Origin: Acidobacteriota bacterium
GTDB lineage: Bacteria; Acidobacteriota; Terriglobia; UBA7540
Direction: 5' to 3'
DNA length: 5,601 nt
Assembly (NCBI GenBank): GCA_021789565.1
Contig: JAJYJL010000646.1
Coordinates: forward strand, 1 to 5,601
Shown here piece by piece: positions 1 to 5,601 of the stretch (the stretch's first letter is position 1; every line of letters starts with the position of its first letter). The position numbers and the translations under genes are program-made. The notes below the pieces were generated by a model. It saw only the letters and a program-made list of their open reading frames with translations. It had not been told where the DNA came from and searched no databases.

Positions 1-83
1 TCGGAGGAGATGGAGAATCGATCAGCCAAAATTACCTCTTTTCCGACCCGGTGGCTGCAGCGACCAACGCTCAAACGGGATAG
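1..83 (+). CDS. 3' end of an upstream gene (partial, unidentified)
   Basis: The frame read from base 3 is open from the window edge to a TAG at 81-83 and gives an ordinary-looking tail ending VAAATNAQTG. The position just before a LivF gene would suit LivG or another importer component, because LivG and LivF are usually adjacent, but no diagnostic motif is visible in this short tail. A competing reading starts at base 1 and ends with TGA at 91-93. It would overlap the ATG of the next gene by one base (TGATG), a typical coupled junction, but its peptide is unusually rich in Arg and Ser. I prefer the base-3 frame on amino acid composition only, so the assignment is weak. Confidence 0.4.
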   Translation, partial: GGDGESISQNYLFSDPVAAATNAQTG

Positions 84-92
84 CAGAAGCTG

Positions 93-887
93 ATGAATAC
101 TGTATCGTCTCTTGATACGAAATCAAACGACACCGCAACGGTGCTGGGGAGCGATCTGTCTCCGTCGCATCGGGCAGATCTGTTGCTCGATATAAGGAAC
201 CTGACCCTCCATTATGGCAAGTCGCTCGCTCTGAATAACGTTTGTGTTCAGGTCCCCAATAGTGGAGTGGTATGCATCATCGGTGCAAACGGCGCGGGCA
301 AGAGCTCCATTCTCAGGGCGCTCGTCGGTTTGTCGCCATTGACCTCGGGAGAAATATGGTTCAAAGGCCAGAACATCAGCGGACGACCAACACCCCAGAT
401 AGTTGGTATGGGAATTGCACTGGTCCCCGAGGGACGACAGCTCTTTCCTCATCTCTCTGTATGTGTGAATCTCAAGCTGGGGGCCAGCACGCGCAATGAT
501 AAGGACGGTGTCGCGCAGGACCTCGAGGCGATCTTCCAGCTCTTCCCCCGCTTGCGGGAGAGAACAAAACAAAAAGCGGGTACGCTGAGCGGTGGAGAAC
601 AGCAGATGTTGGCCATCGGCCGCGCACTTATGGCCCGCCCCAAGCTCCTATGCATGGATGAGCCATCTCTTGGGCTCGCTCCTCTGATTATCGAGCAACT
701 CGGTGAAGTGATCCGCGAGATCAACGGCAAGGGTGTCGCTGTCCTCCTCGTCGAGCAGAACGTGAAACTGGCGCTGGGTGTCGCGAATCGCGGCTACGCG
801 CTGCAGGTTGGATCCGTGGTATTACAAGGAGAAATTCAGACAATGATGAACAGCGATATCGTCAGGAAAGCTTACTTGGGGGGATAA
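93..887 (+). CDS. livF: ABC importer ATP-binding protein, LivF type (branched-chain amino acid/aromatic acid uptake family)
   Basis: Cytoplasmic ATPase of 264 residues that would power an importer of the hydrophobic amino acid transporter (HAAT) family, working with LivG, the permeases LivH/LivM and a periplasmic binding protein. Visible motifs in order: Walker A GANGAGKSS (64-72), the LivF-type Q-loop segment VPEGRQLFP (111-119), ABC signature LSGGEQQ (165-171), Walker B LLCMDEP (185-191), D-loop SLGLAP (192-197), and LVEQN (219-223), where LivF proteins carry Gln instead of the usual switch His. The C-terminus AYLGG is typical of LivF. Homologues usually start near the DIRNLTLHYG segment at residues 33-42, so about 28 N-terminal residues are extra; no better start with a ribosome binding site was found. 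The segment after the Q-loop reads LSVCVNL where LivF proteins usually have LTVEENL. Liv-type importers in catabolic islands often carry aromatic or other carboxylic acids, so branched-chain amino acids need not be the substrate. Confidence 0.93.
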   Translation: MNTVSSLDTKSNDTATVLGSDLSPSHRADLLLDIRNLTLHYGKSLALNNVCVQVPNSGVVCIIGANGAGKSSILRALVGLSPLTSGEIWFKGQNISGRPTPQIVGMGIALVPEGRQLFPHLSVCVNLKLGASTRNDKDGVAQDLEAIFQLFPRLRERTKQKAGTLSGGEQQMLAIGRALMARPKLLCMDEPSLGLAPLIIEQLGEVIREINGKGVAVLLVEQNVKLALGVANRGYALQVGSVVLQGEIQTMMNSDIVRKAYLGG

Positions 888-914
888 GGGCGCGGTAGGA
901 ATCGCTTCGTGCGC

Positions 915-944
915 TCATCGTCATGTGCGGGCGTGCGATAAAAT
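915..944 (+). promoter_or_regulatory. Possible sigma-70-like promoter ahead of the glycyl radical enzyme gene
   Basis: TAAAAT at 939-944 resembles a -10 hexamer and stands out as AT-rich in a GC-rich spacer. The hexamer 18 bases upstream (TCATCG, 915-920) is a poor -35, so a promoter here would be weak or activator-dependent. The 134-base gap after livF is the only spacer in the window large enough for a separate promoter. No convincing sigma-54 -24/-12 pair, FNR site or terminator was found in 888-1021. Confidence 0.2.
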
Positions 945-948
945 AACT

Positions 949-976
949 CTGCACCTTGTAAGTGATCTGTGCCTTG
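949..976 (+). repeat. Imperfect 10-base direct repeat (CTGyrCCTTG), 18-base period
   Basis: CTGCACCTTG at 949-958 and CTGTGCCTTG at 967-976 match at 8 of 10 positions and start 18 bases apart, just downstream of the possible -10 element. CTGCA at 949-953 also pairs with TGCAG at 975-979 as a short inverted repeat. It could be an operator for the catabolic genes, but repeats this short arise by chance and no regulator gene is present in the window. Confidence 0.25.
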
Positions 977-1008
977 CAGCGGATTTGGGAAAAAGCATGG
1001 ACACGATT

Positions 1009-1014
1009 GGAGGT
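1009..1014 (+). promoter_or_regulatory. Strong ribosome binding site that fixes the glycyl radical enzyme start
   Basis: GGAGGT lies eight bases (counting from the end of GGAGG) before ATG at 1022. An in-frame GTG at 962 would add 20 residues but has no Shine-Dalgarno sequence, and those residues do not look like the N-terminus of the family. The ATG at 1022 is therefore the better start. Confidence 0.85.
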
Positions 1015-1021
1015 AGCTGAA

Positions 1022-3532
1022 ATGACAATCAAACAAGCTGAATTATCGTCCGTCGGTGCCAAGACGAGCGAGGACATCGGGACTTGGCAGGAATTGTTTG
1101 TTCCCACCTCGACTGAGCGGGTTCAGAGGGCGAAGCAACGCGTTCTCCGACCGATGGAGATCTGTCTGGAACGCGCCCGCGCCGAGATGAGCGCATACGA
1201 GCGATATCAGACTGAGCCTAGAGTTCTCCAGCGCGCGCGGGTTTTTGAGACATACCTCCAGACCAAAACCATCTTCATTCTGGACAATGAACTCATTGTT
1301 GGCAATCTGACCAGCAAGATTCGGGGGGCCTCCTTTTCGTCTGAGATGACGCGCTTTATGAAACAGGAACTTGGTCATCCAACAAAGGATTTTGAAATCC
1401 GGCCTCATGAGAAGATTCTGATTACAGAGGCGGAGCGGACCGAGCTGCGAGAGACCCTCCTCCCCTATTTTGAAGGCAAGACACTCGGCGACTATATCCT
1501 CAACATCGCCGATCCCGAGATGAAACAAAAAGCCTTTTCGGTCACGGCGCCATGCCCGCACATTCCCGTGATCGCCGATTTGTCCTTGGACAAAGATCTC
1601 GGACATCAGATGGCGAATTACGAAAAGGTTCTTCACAAGGGTCTGTATGGTATCAGGGAAGAACTAGAATGGTACAAATCCCGTCTCGACCATCCTTCTG
1701 CGCACTACGGATTGAAAGAAAAGCGCAACTTCTATGAGGCGGCCACGATCGCCCTCGATGCTGCGATAGCACACGGGCAGCGGTATGCGAAGTTAGCTCG
1801 TGAAAAGGCCTTCCAAGAAGTGAACCCGCGGCGCCAAGAAGAGCTGAAAGAGATCGCTCGAATCTGTGAGCGAGTGCCCGCCTACCCGGCGCGCACCTGG
1901 TGGGAAGCCCTCCAATCTGTGTGGTTCACGCATTTGTTCATCCACTGCGATCTGTATAACATTGCCAATTCGCTTGGTCGCTTCGACCAGTACATGTATT
2001 ATTTCTACAATCAGTCAGTCAACGTTGAGAAGAGCATCAGCCGAGAGAAAGCTCTGGAGTTGTTGGAGAGTTTCTGGGTCAAACTTAATGAGTGGGCCAT
2101 ATTGCTGAGCTACGATGTGGCCACTTACCAGCCGGGTCAAGCGCTAAGTCAAACCATCACCATCGGCGGTCAGACGCGGGAGGGGAAGGATGCCTGCAAC
2201 GAAATGACCCAAGTGTGCCTGGAGGCCGAGGAACAAGTGGGCCTTCCTCAACCGGAAATTGCCATGCGACTCTGGGACGGAACCTCCACTGCTTACCTCA
2301 AGAAAGCGGCAGAGGTGATTCGCCTGGGTCGCGGGAAACCGAAATTCATCGCCGATCGAAAGGCGATCCAGATGATGGCCAAAGCGTATCCAGACCTCAC
2401 GGTGGAGGATTGGCGCGAGTGCGCGGTGATGGGCTGCACGGAGCTATGCTTGCCCCATATCTCGATGCAGCACAGTTGGGAGGGAATCTGCATCACGCCC
2501 AAATTACTGGAATTGGCGCTCAATAACGGTAGGTGCCCCCTTTGCGGCGAGCAGACTGGGCCGCTTACCGGTGACCCGCGGAGCTTTACATCGATTTCGG
2601 CGCTCCGACAAGCCTATCAGACGCAGTTGATGTTCTGGATGGAACACATGGCGAAAGGGATCAAGCTGATCAAAGAAGCCCAAGCCGTCCGGGTCATGGC
2701 TCCCTTTTGCTCCACGCTATCAGAAGGCCCGCTCGAAAAAGGTATTGACTTAGCCCAGGGAGGCGCGTGGTACTCGTTGTTCGGCGTCTATCTCACTGGT
2801 CTTGCCAATACGGCTGATTCCTTCGCAGTTATTGACAAGCTCATCTATCATGACAAACAAGTCACCTGGGAGCAGTTGCTCTCGGCGCTGAAGGACAATT
2901 GGAAGGGCGCGGAAAGTCTGAGGCAGTTATGCATCAACGGCGTTCCCAAGTACGGTAACGACAATGATTACGCCGACGATTGGGCAAACTGGGTCATGGA
3001 CACGTGGTATGACGCAGTGGACTGGATTAACTCGCAAAAGAACCTCGTCCCGAGCTATGGCGGGACCTATGTCGGGGCAGGTATTATCGGACAGAGCAAC
3101 GTCACATTTGGTCCATGGGTCGGCGCGCTTCCAGACGGGCACCAGGGGGGCACTCCGCTCGCTGATTGCATCTCTCCGTCGCCCGGCGTGGACAAGAAGG
3201 GACCAACGGCTGTGATTCGTTCGGCCAGCAAACTGCCCACCCACCGCTTTGCTCTCGGCGGTGTGCTGAACTTGCGGCTCAGCCCTCAACTCGTAGCCAC
3301 GGACCGCGATGTGGACAACTACGTGGCCTTCCTGCGGGCGCTGGAAGAACTCGGGGTTTATCACACTCAATTCAATGTCGTTTCGTCCAGCCACTTACGC
3401 AAAGCTATGCAAGATCCAGAGCAATATCGAGACCTGTTAGTGCGGGTGGCTAGTTACTGCACCTACTTTGTAGAGCTCACAGAAGAACAACAGCTCGACA
3501 TCATCAACCGCAGCGAACAACAGGGTTGGTGA
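1022..3532 (+). CDS. Glycyl radical enzyme homologue (pyruvate formate-lyase/diol dehydratase/decarboxylase superfamily) with Ser in place of the radical Gly
   Basis: An 836-residue cytoplasmic protein of the usual GRE length. The N-terminal PFL-like domain has the family's DNELIVGN segment (88-95). The barrel has SLGRFDQYMYYFY (317-329), the cysteine loop MGCTELC (470-476) with the expected thiyl radical Cys472 and general-base Glu474 (the GCxE motif of GRE eliminases and decarboxylases), NNGRCPLCGEQTG (501-513) and TGDPRSF (516-522). The C-terminal glycyl radical domain has PLADCISP (712-719), GPTAVIRS (727-734), GGVLNLRLSP (746-755) and RVASYCTYFVEL (808-819). In known GREs the last motif is RVxGY and its Gly holds the stored radical; here it is Ser811 (AGT, 3452-3454). 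The Cys472-Ser811 distance, 339 residues, fits the 330-340 I recall between radical Cys and Gly in several GREs, so the alignment is secure. Cys716 also replaces the usual Gly of PLADG. The activase gene follows after 18 bases, as in choline-lyase, glycerol-dehydratase and isethionate-lyase operons. Family membership is certain; substrate and activity are not, and it could be inactive. Confidence 0.95.
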   Translation: MTIKQAELSSVGAKTSEDIGTWQELFVPTSTERVQRAKQRVLRPMEICLERARAEMSAYERYQTEPRVLQRARVFETYLQTKTIFILDNELIVGNLTSKIRGASFSSEMTRFMKQELGHPTKDFEIRPHEKILITEAERTELRETLLPYFEGKTLGDYILNIADPEMKQKAFSVTAPCPHIPVIADLSLDKDLGHQMANYEKVLHKGLYGIREELEWYKSRLDHPSAHYGLKEKRNFYEAATIALDAAIAHGQRYAKLAREKAFQEVNPRRQEELKEIARICERVPAYPARTWWEALQSVWFTHLFIHCDLYNIANSLGRFDQYMYYFYNQSVNVEKSISREKALELLESFWVKLNEWAILLSYDVATYQPGQALSQTITIGGQTREGKDACNEMTQVCLEAEEQVGLPQPEIAMRLWDGTSTAYLKKAAEVIRLGRGKPKFIADRKAIQMMAKAYPDLTVEDWRECAVMGCTELCLPHISMQHSWEGICITPKLLELALNNGRCPLCGEQTGPLTGDPRSFTSISALRQAYQTQLMFWMEHMAKGIKLIKEAQAVRVMAPFCSTLSEGPLEKGIDLAQGGAWYSLFGVYLTGLANTADSFAVIDKLIYHDKQVTWEQLLSALKDNWKGAESLRQLCINGVPKYGNDNDYADDWANWVMDTWYDAVDWINSQKNLVPSYGGTYVGAGIIGQSNVTFGPWVGALPDGHQGGTPLADCISPSPGVDKKGPTAVIRSASKLPTHRFALGGVLNLRLSPQLVATDRDVDNYVAFLRALEELGVYHTQFNVVSSSHLRKAMQDPEQYRDLLVRVASYCTYFVELTEEQQLDIINRSEQQGW

Positions 3533-3550
3533 AGGGACTCATGATTCGTC

Positions 3551-4462
3551 ATGGTAACGGAGACGCGTCGGGTCTTGGCCATCATGCGGATGACCGTACA
3601 TAACGGTCCTGGGTTGAGGACACTCGTCCAGTTCAAAGGATGTCCGCTCCGCTGCCAGTGGTGCTCAACCCCTGAATCGCAACGAGATAGCCTGGAGATT
3701 GCTGTTTATCCTGCCAAGTGCATCCACTGCGGAGAGTGCATTCCCCATTGCTCCAGTCAGGCTATCTATCTGACTGCTGAGACGGTTGTTGTTGATCGGA
3801 CTCGGTGCGATGGATGCTGCAACTGCATTCAAGCCTGTCATGCACAAGCATTGGTGGCATTGGGGCCATTGCTCACAGTCGAAGACATTGTCGCAGAAGT
3901 GAAAAGGGACGTGGTCTTCTACAAGAAATCGCGCGGCGGTGTTACCCTTTCGGGCGGCGAGCCCCTGTTTGATTACCGGTTCACCCGTCAGCTGCTGGAG
4001 GCATTGCATAGAGAGGGGATTTCAGTGGGAATGGATACGAGCGGCTACGTTCCCTGGGAGCGGATCGAGCCCTTGCTTCCTTTTATTGAATTCTTCCTCT
4101 GGGATGTGAAACACATGCAATCGGAAGAACACATGAAATTGACAGGGGTCGCGAATGATCTCATTTTGAGAAACGCCCGGGCGGTTGCGGCAAGAAATGT
4201 GCCTATCTATCTTCGAGTCCCGCTCATCCCGGGGAGCAACGATTCGGAAGAGAACATTGTGGCAATATGCAAATTCGCGCGAGAGCTACCCTCCCTAGTC
4301 GAAGTCGATCTCCTTCCGCTGCATCATCTGGGCAAAGCTCGGTACCAGGCGCTCGATCGTCGCTACCTTATCAGCAACAAGCAGCTATACACGGATAGTG
4401 CTCTGCAGAAACTCAAGTCGCTGGTTGAATCGCAAGGACTCGTCTGCCAAATCGTGAGCTGA
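3551..4462 (+). CDS. Glycyl radical enzyme activating enzyme (radical SAM, with bacterial ferredoxin insert)
   Basis: A 303-residue radical SAM protein that should use S-adenosylmethionine and a [4Fe-4S] cluster to make a 5'-deoxyadenosyl radical and abstract hydrogen from its partner GRE. HNGPGLRT (17-24) is the usual opening. The radical SAM cysteines are C31, C35 and C38 (CPLRCQWC). Two extra [4Fe-4S] sites follow: C57/C60/C63/C67 and C86/C89/C92/C96, with an additional Cys90. SGGEP (134-138) binds SAM, and DVKHM (185-189) and RVPLIPG (222-228) are family segments. The eight-cysteine ferredoxin insert is typical of activases for GREs other than classical pyruvate formate-lyase. The ATG at 3551 gives the standard N-terminal length; GAAGGGA at 3531-3537 is a plausible but distant ribosome binding site overlapping the GRE stop. 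All catalytic motifs look intact, which contrasts with the missing radical Gly in the adjacent enzyme. Confidence 0.95.
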   Translation: MVTETRRVLAIMRMTVHNGPGLRTLVQFKGCPLRCQWCSTPESQRDSLEIAVYPAKCIHCGECIPHCSSQAIYLTAETVVVDRTRCDGCCNCIQACHAQALVALGPLLTVEDIVAEVKRDVVFYKKSRGGVTLSGGEPLFDYRFTRQLLEALHREGISVGMDTSGYVPWERIEPLLPFIEFFLWDVKHMQSEEHMKLTGVANDLILRNARAVAARNVPIYLRVPLIPGSNDSEENIVAICKFARELPSLVEVDLLPLHHLGKARYQALDRRYLISNKQLYTDSALQKLKSLVESQGLVCQIVS

Positions 4463-4486
4463 GCATGAACAGGACAAGCAATCTGC

Positions 4487-4501
4487 TCCTGTCCGGCAGG
4501 A
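4487..4501 (+). other. Small hairpin in the activase-dehydratase spacer
   Basis: TCCTG (4487-4491) and CAGGA (4497-4501) can form a five-base-pair stem around a TCCGG loop. There is no following T-run, so it is not a convincing intrinsic terminator. It could be an mRNA processing or stabilising element, or chance. The rest of the 72-base spacer (4463-4534) shows nothing beyond GAGGA at 4519-4523, a possible ribosome binding site for the next gene. Confidence 0.2.
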
Positions 4502-4534
4502 CCCAATAAACACCAACCGAGGATTACGGTTTCA

Positions 4535-5601
4535 ATGGATGCAGGGATCAAGATGGCGGAGGGCAGAATCACGCCGGAACTGATCGAAGAGATGCGCCGC
4601 CGATCCGGAATGCAGGTCAGGACCGACAGCGCGCGCTTTAACGACTATGCCACTCCGGATAACATTCGCAAGTTTGTTGACGGCATTGGCGACAGCAATC
4701 CACTCTATCGCAATGAAGAATACGCCGCTGGCACACGGTACGGGAGTCTGATTGCACCACCCTCTTTCCTCTTCAGTGTAATGCCCGCCGTGCAGTTTGG
4801 CTGGCGGGGTTTGGCCGGCTATCACTCCGCCAGCGACTTTGAATTTTATCTGCCTGTCCGGGCAGGTGTGCGGGTGAATTCGGAATATACCTACCTCGGC
4901 TTTGACGGGCCGAAAGAAAGTCGGTTTGCGGAGCAGACCATTTTCGACCACTTCGAGGCCAAGTACCTGAGTCTAGACGGCCAACTCTACGGCAAGAACA
5001 CGCAGTTGGTTATCCGGGCCGAACGGAAGAAGACACGAGAGAAGGGCAAGTACGCGGCGATCCAACTGCCACATCCCTGGACGGAAAGCGAACTCGCTGC
5101 CATCGAGGAAGAAGTACTGGCGGAACAGATCCGCGGGTCGGAGCCCCGCTACTGGGAAGAGGTAGAAGTAGGGCAGAAGCTGCCATCGCTCGTGAAAGGT
5201 CCTCTGGGATTGACTGACATGGTGGCAGCCTGCGTAGCCGGACTGGCTCCCGCCCACTTGGCGGCACATGCCGTCGCCCTGCGTGAGTATCGGGAAAAAC
5301 CGGCCTGGGCGTTCCGCGATGCATTCTCAGGTGCCCTGGAGCCGATCTTCGCCGTTCACTATAACCTGGAGGCAGCCAAGTCGATGGGATTGCCATATCC
5401 CTATGATGTGGGCTGTCAACGCAACTGCTGGTTGATCCAATCCCTCACGAACTGGATGGGCGATGACGGTTGGCTCAAACGCAGCCGCGCCGAATACCGC
5501 AAGTTCGTCTATCTGTCGGACGTCATCCGGATTACGGGCGAGGTCACGGAGAAATTCTTAGATGCCGACGGCGACCACTGCGTCAGAATCAAGTCAGCGA
5601 G
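4535..5601 (+). CDS. FAS1-like/MaoC-type double hot-dog acyl dehydratase family protein (3' end beyond window)
   Basis: The frame is open from ATG 4535 to the window edge (355 codons). Family members I recall are roughly 340-400 residues, so only a short tail is probably missing. The N-terminal half is a FAS1-type hot-dog domain: IGDSNPLYRNEEYAAGTRYG (51-70) followed by LIAPPSFLF (72-80), and a linker with RAERKKTREKGKY (161-173). The second half begins at EPRYWEEVEVGQKLP (203-217) and has the family's NCWL (297-300), NWMGDDGW (306-313) and YRKFVYLSD (321-329). Relatives are annotated as acyl dehydratases or MaoC-like proteins and would act on acyl-CoA thioesters. The R-hydratase signature D-x-N-P-L-H is D53-S-N-P-L-Y58 here, with the catalytic His replaced by Tyr, and no second D/H pair is evident in the C-terminal half; His loss in the first half is common in this subfamily. 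GAGGA at 4519-4523 supports ATG 4535, but AGGGA at 4543-4547 could serve ATG 4553 instead. Same strand, 72 bases after the activase, so probably the same transcript. Confidence 0.85.
   Translation, partial: MDAGIKMAEGRITPELIEEMRRRSGMQVRTDSARFNDYATPDNIRKFVDGIGDSNPLYRNEEYAAGTRYGSLIAPPSFLFSVMPAVQFGWRGLAGYHSASDFEFYLPVRAGVRVNSEYTYLGFDGPKESRFAEQTIFDHFEAKYLSLDGQLYGKNTQLVIRAERKKTREKGKYAAIQLPHPWTESELAAIEEEVLAEQIRGSEPRYWEEVEVGQKLPSLVKGPLGLTDMVAACVAGLAPAHLAAHAVALREYREKPAWAFRDAFSGALEPIFAVHYNLEAAKSMGLPYPYDVGCQRNCWLIQSLTNWMGDDGWLKRSRAEYRKFVYLSDVIRITGEVTEKFLDADGDHCVRIKSA

Noticed and set aside
961..978. Possible sigma-54 promoter around TTGCA at 974-978
   Set aside because: The -24 GG expected 12 bases before the GC is absent (GA at 964-965), so it fails the key invariant.
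997..1020. Seven-codon leader-like ORF ending one base before the GRE start
   Set aside because: Too short to support; its bases are better explained as the Shine-Dalgarno region, and it lacks any attenuator structure.
962..1021. In-frame GTG start at 962 extending the glycyl radical enzyme by 20 residues
   Set aside because: It has no ribosome binding site, whereas ATG 1022 has GGAGGT at ideal spacing; the added residues are not family-like.
1043..1636. 197-residue open frame on the minus strand
   Set aside because: It lies entirely inside the well-supported GRE gene and shows no recognisable domain; it is an antisense shadow.
1022..4462. Benzylsuccinate synthase or 4-hydroxyphenylacetate decarboxylase operon
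   Set aside because: Those systems need small Fe-S subunits encoded nearby; the 18-base gap between GRE and activase has no room for one, and neither the 134-base spacer nor the downstream gene encodes one.
4463..4534. Intrinsic terminator between activase and dehydratase
   Set aside because: The hairpin stem is only five base pairs and no T-run follows.
4532..5396. Minus-strand open frames over the last kilobase
   Set aside because: The + strand frame from 4535 is open to the window end and matches the FAS1-like/MaoC family throughout, so the antisense frames are shadows.
1..5601. CRISPR arrays, tRNA/rRNA genes, insertion sequences or attachment sites
   Set aside because: No regularly spaced repeats, tRNA-like cloverleaf, transposase frame or terminal inverted repeats were seen by eye on either strand.

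Overview
The window is one stretch of a bacterial chromosome or metagenomic contig with every supportable gene on the + strand. GC content looks like the mid-50s percent by eye. The gene content suggests an anaerobic or facultative bacterium that breaks down organic acids or aromatic/CoA-linked compounds. The taxon cannot be fixed from sequence alone; proteobacterial or related soil/sediment lineages are plausible.

Layout: (1) bases 1-83 hold the 3' end of an upstream gene. (2) 93-887 encodes a LivF-type ATPase of a branched-chain amino acid/aromatic acid ABC importer. (3) 888-1021 is a 134-base intergenic region with weak promoter-like signals and a small direct repeat. (4) 1022-3532 encodes an 836-residue glycyl radical enzyme (GRE) homologue. 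(5) 3551-4462, 18 bases further on, encodes its radical SAM activating enzyme. (6) 4463-4534 is a short spacer. (7) 4535 to the window end encodes a FAS1-like/MaoC-type double hot-dog dehydratase that is cut off by the window edge.

A plausible reading is a small catabolic island: an importer brings in a carboxylic substrate, a radical enzyme pair carries out a difficult cleavage or elimination, and a hydratase/dehydratase-like protein acts on an acyl-CoA product. The substrate cannot be assigned. There are no microcompartment genes, and no GRE small subunit fits between GRE and activase, which argues against benzylsuccinate-synthase or 4-hydroxyphenylacetate-decarboxylase type complexes.

The outstanding feature is in the GRE. 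The C-terminal motif that should read RVAGY reads RVASY, so the glycine that normally carries the stored radical is serine (residue 811, codon AGT). The reading frame, the thiyl cysteine (C472), its GCxE partner glutamate (E474) and the downstream activase are all intact. This is either a dead or repurposed paralogue, an enzyme that takes its glycyl radical from a separate protein, a new radical-site chemistry, or a sequencing/assembly artefact.
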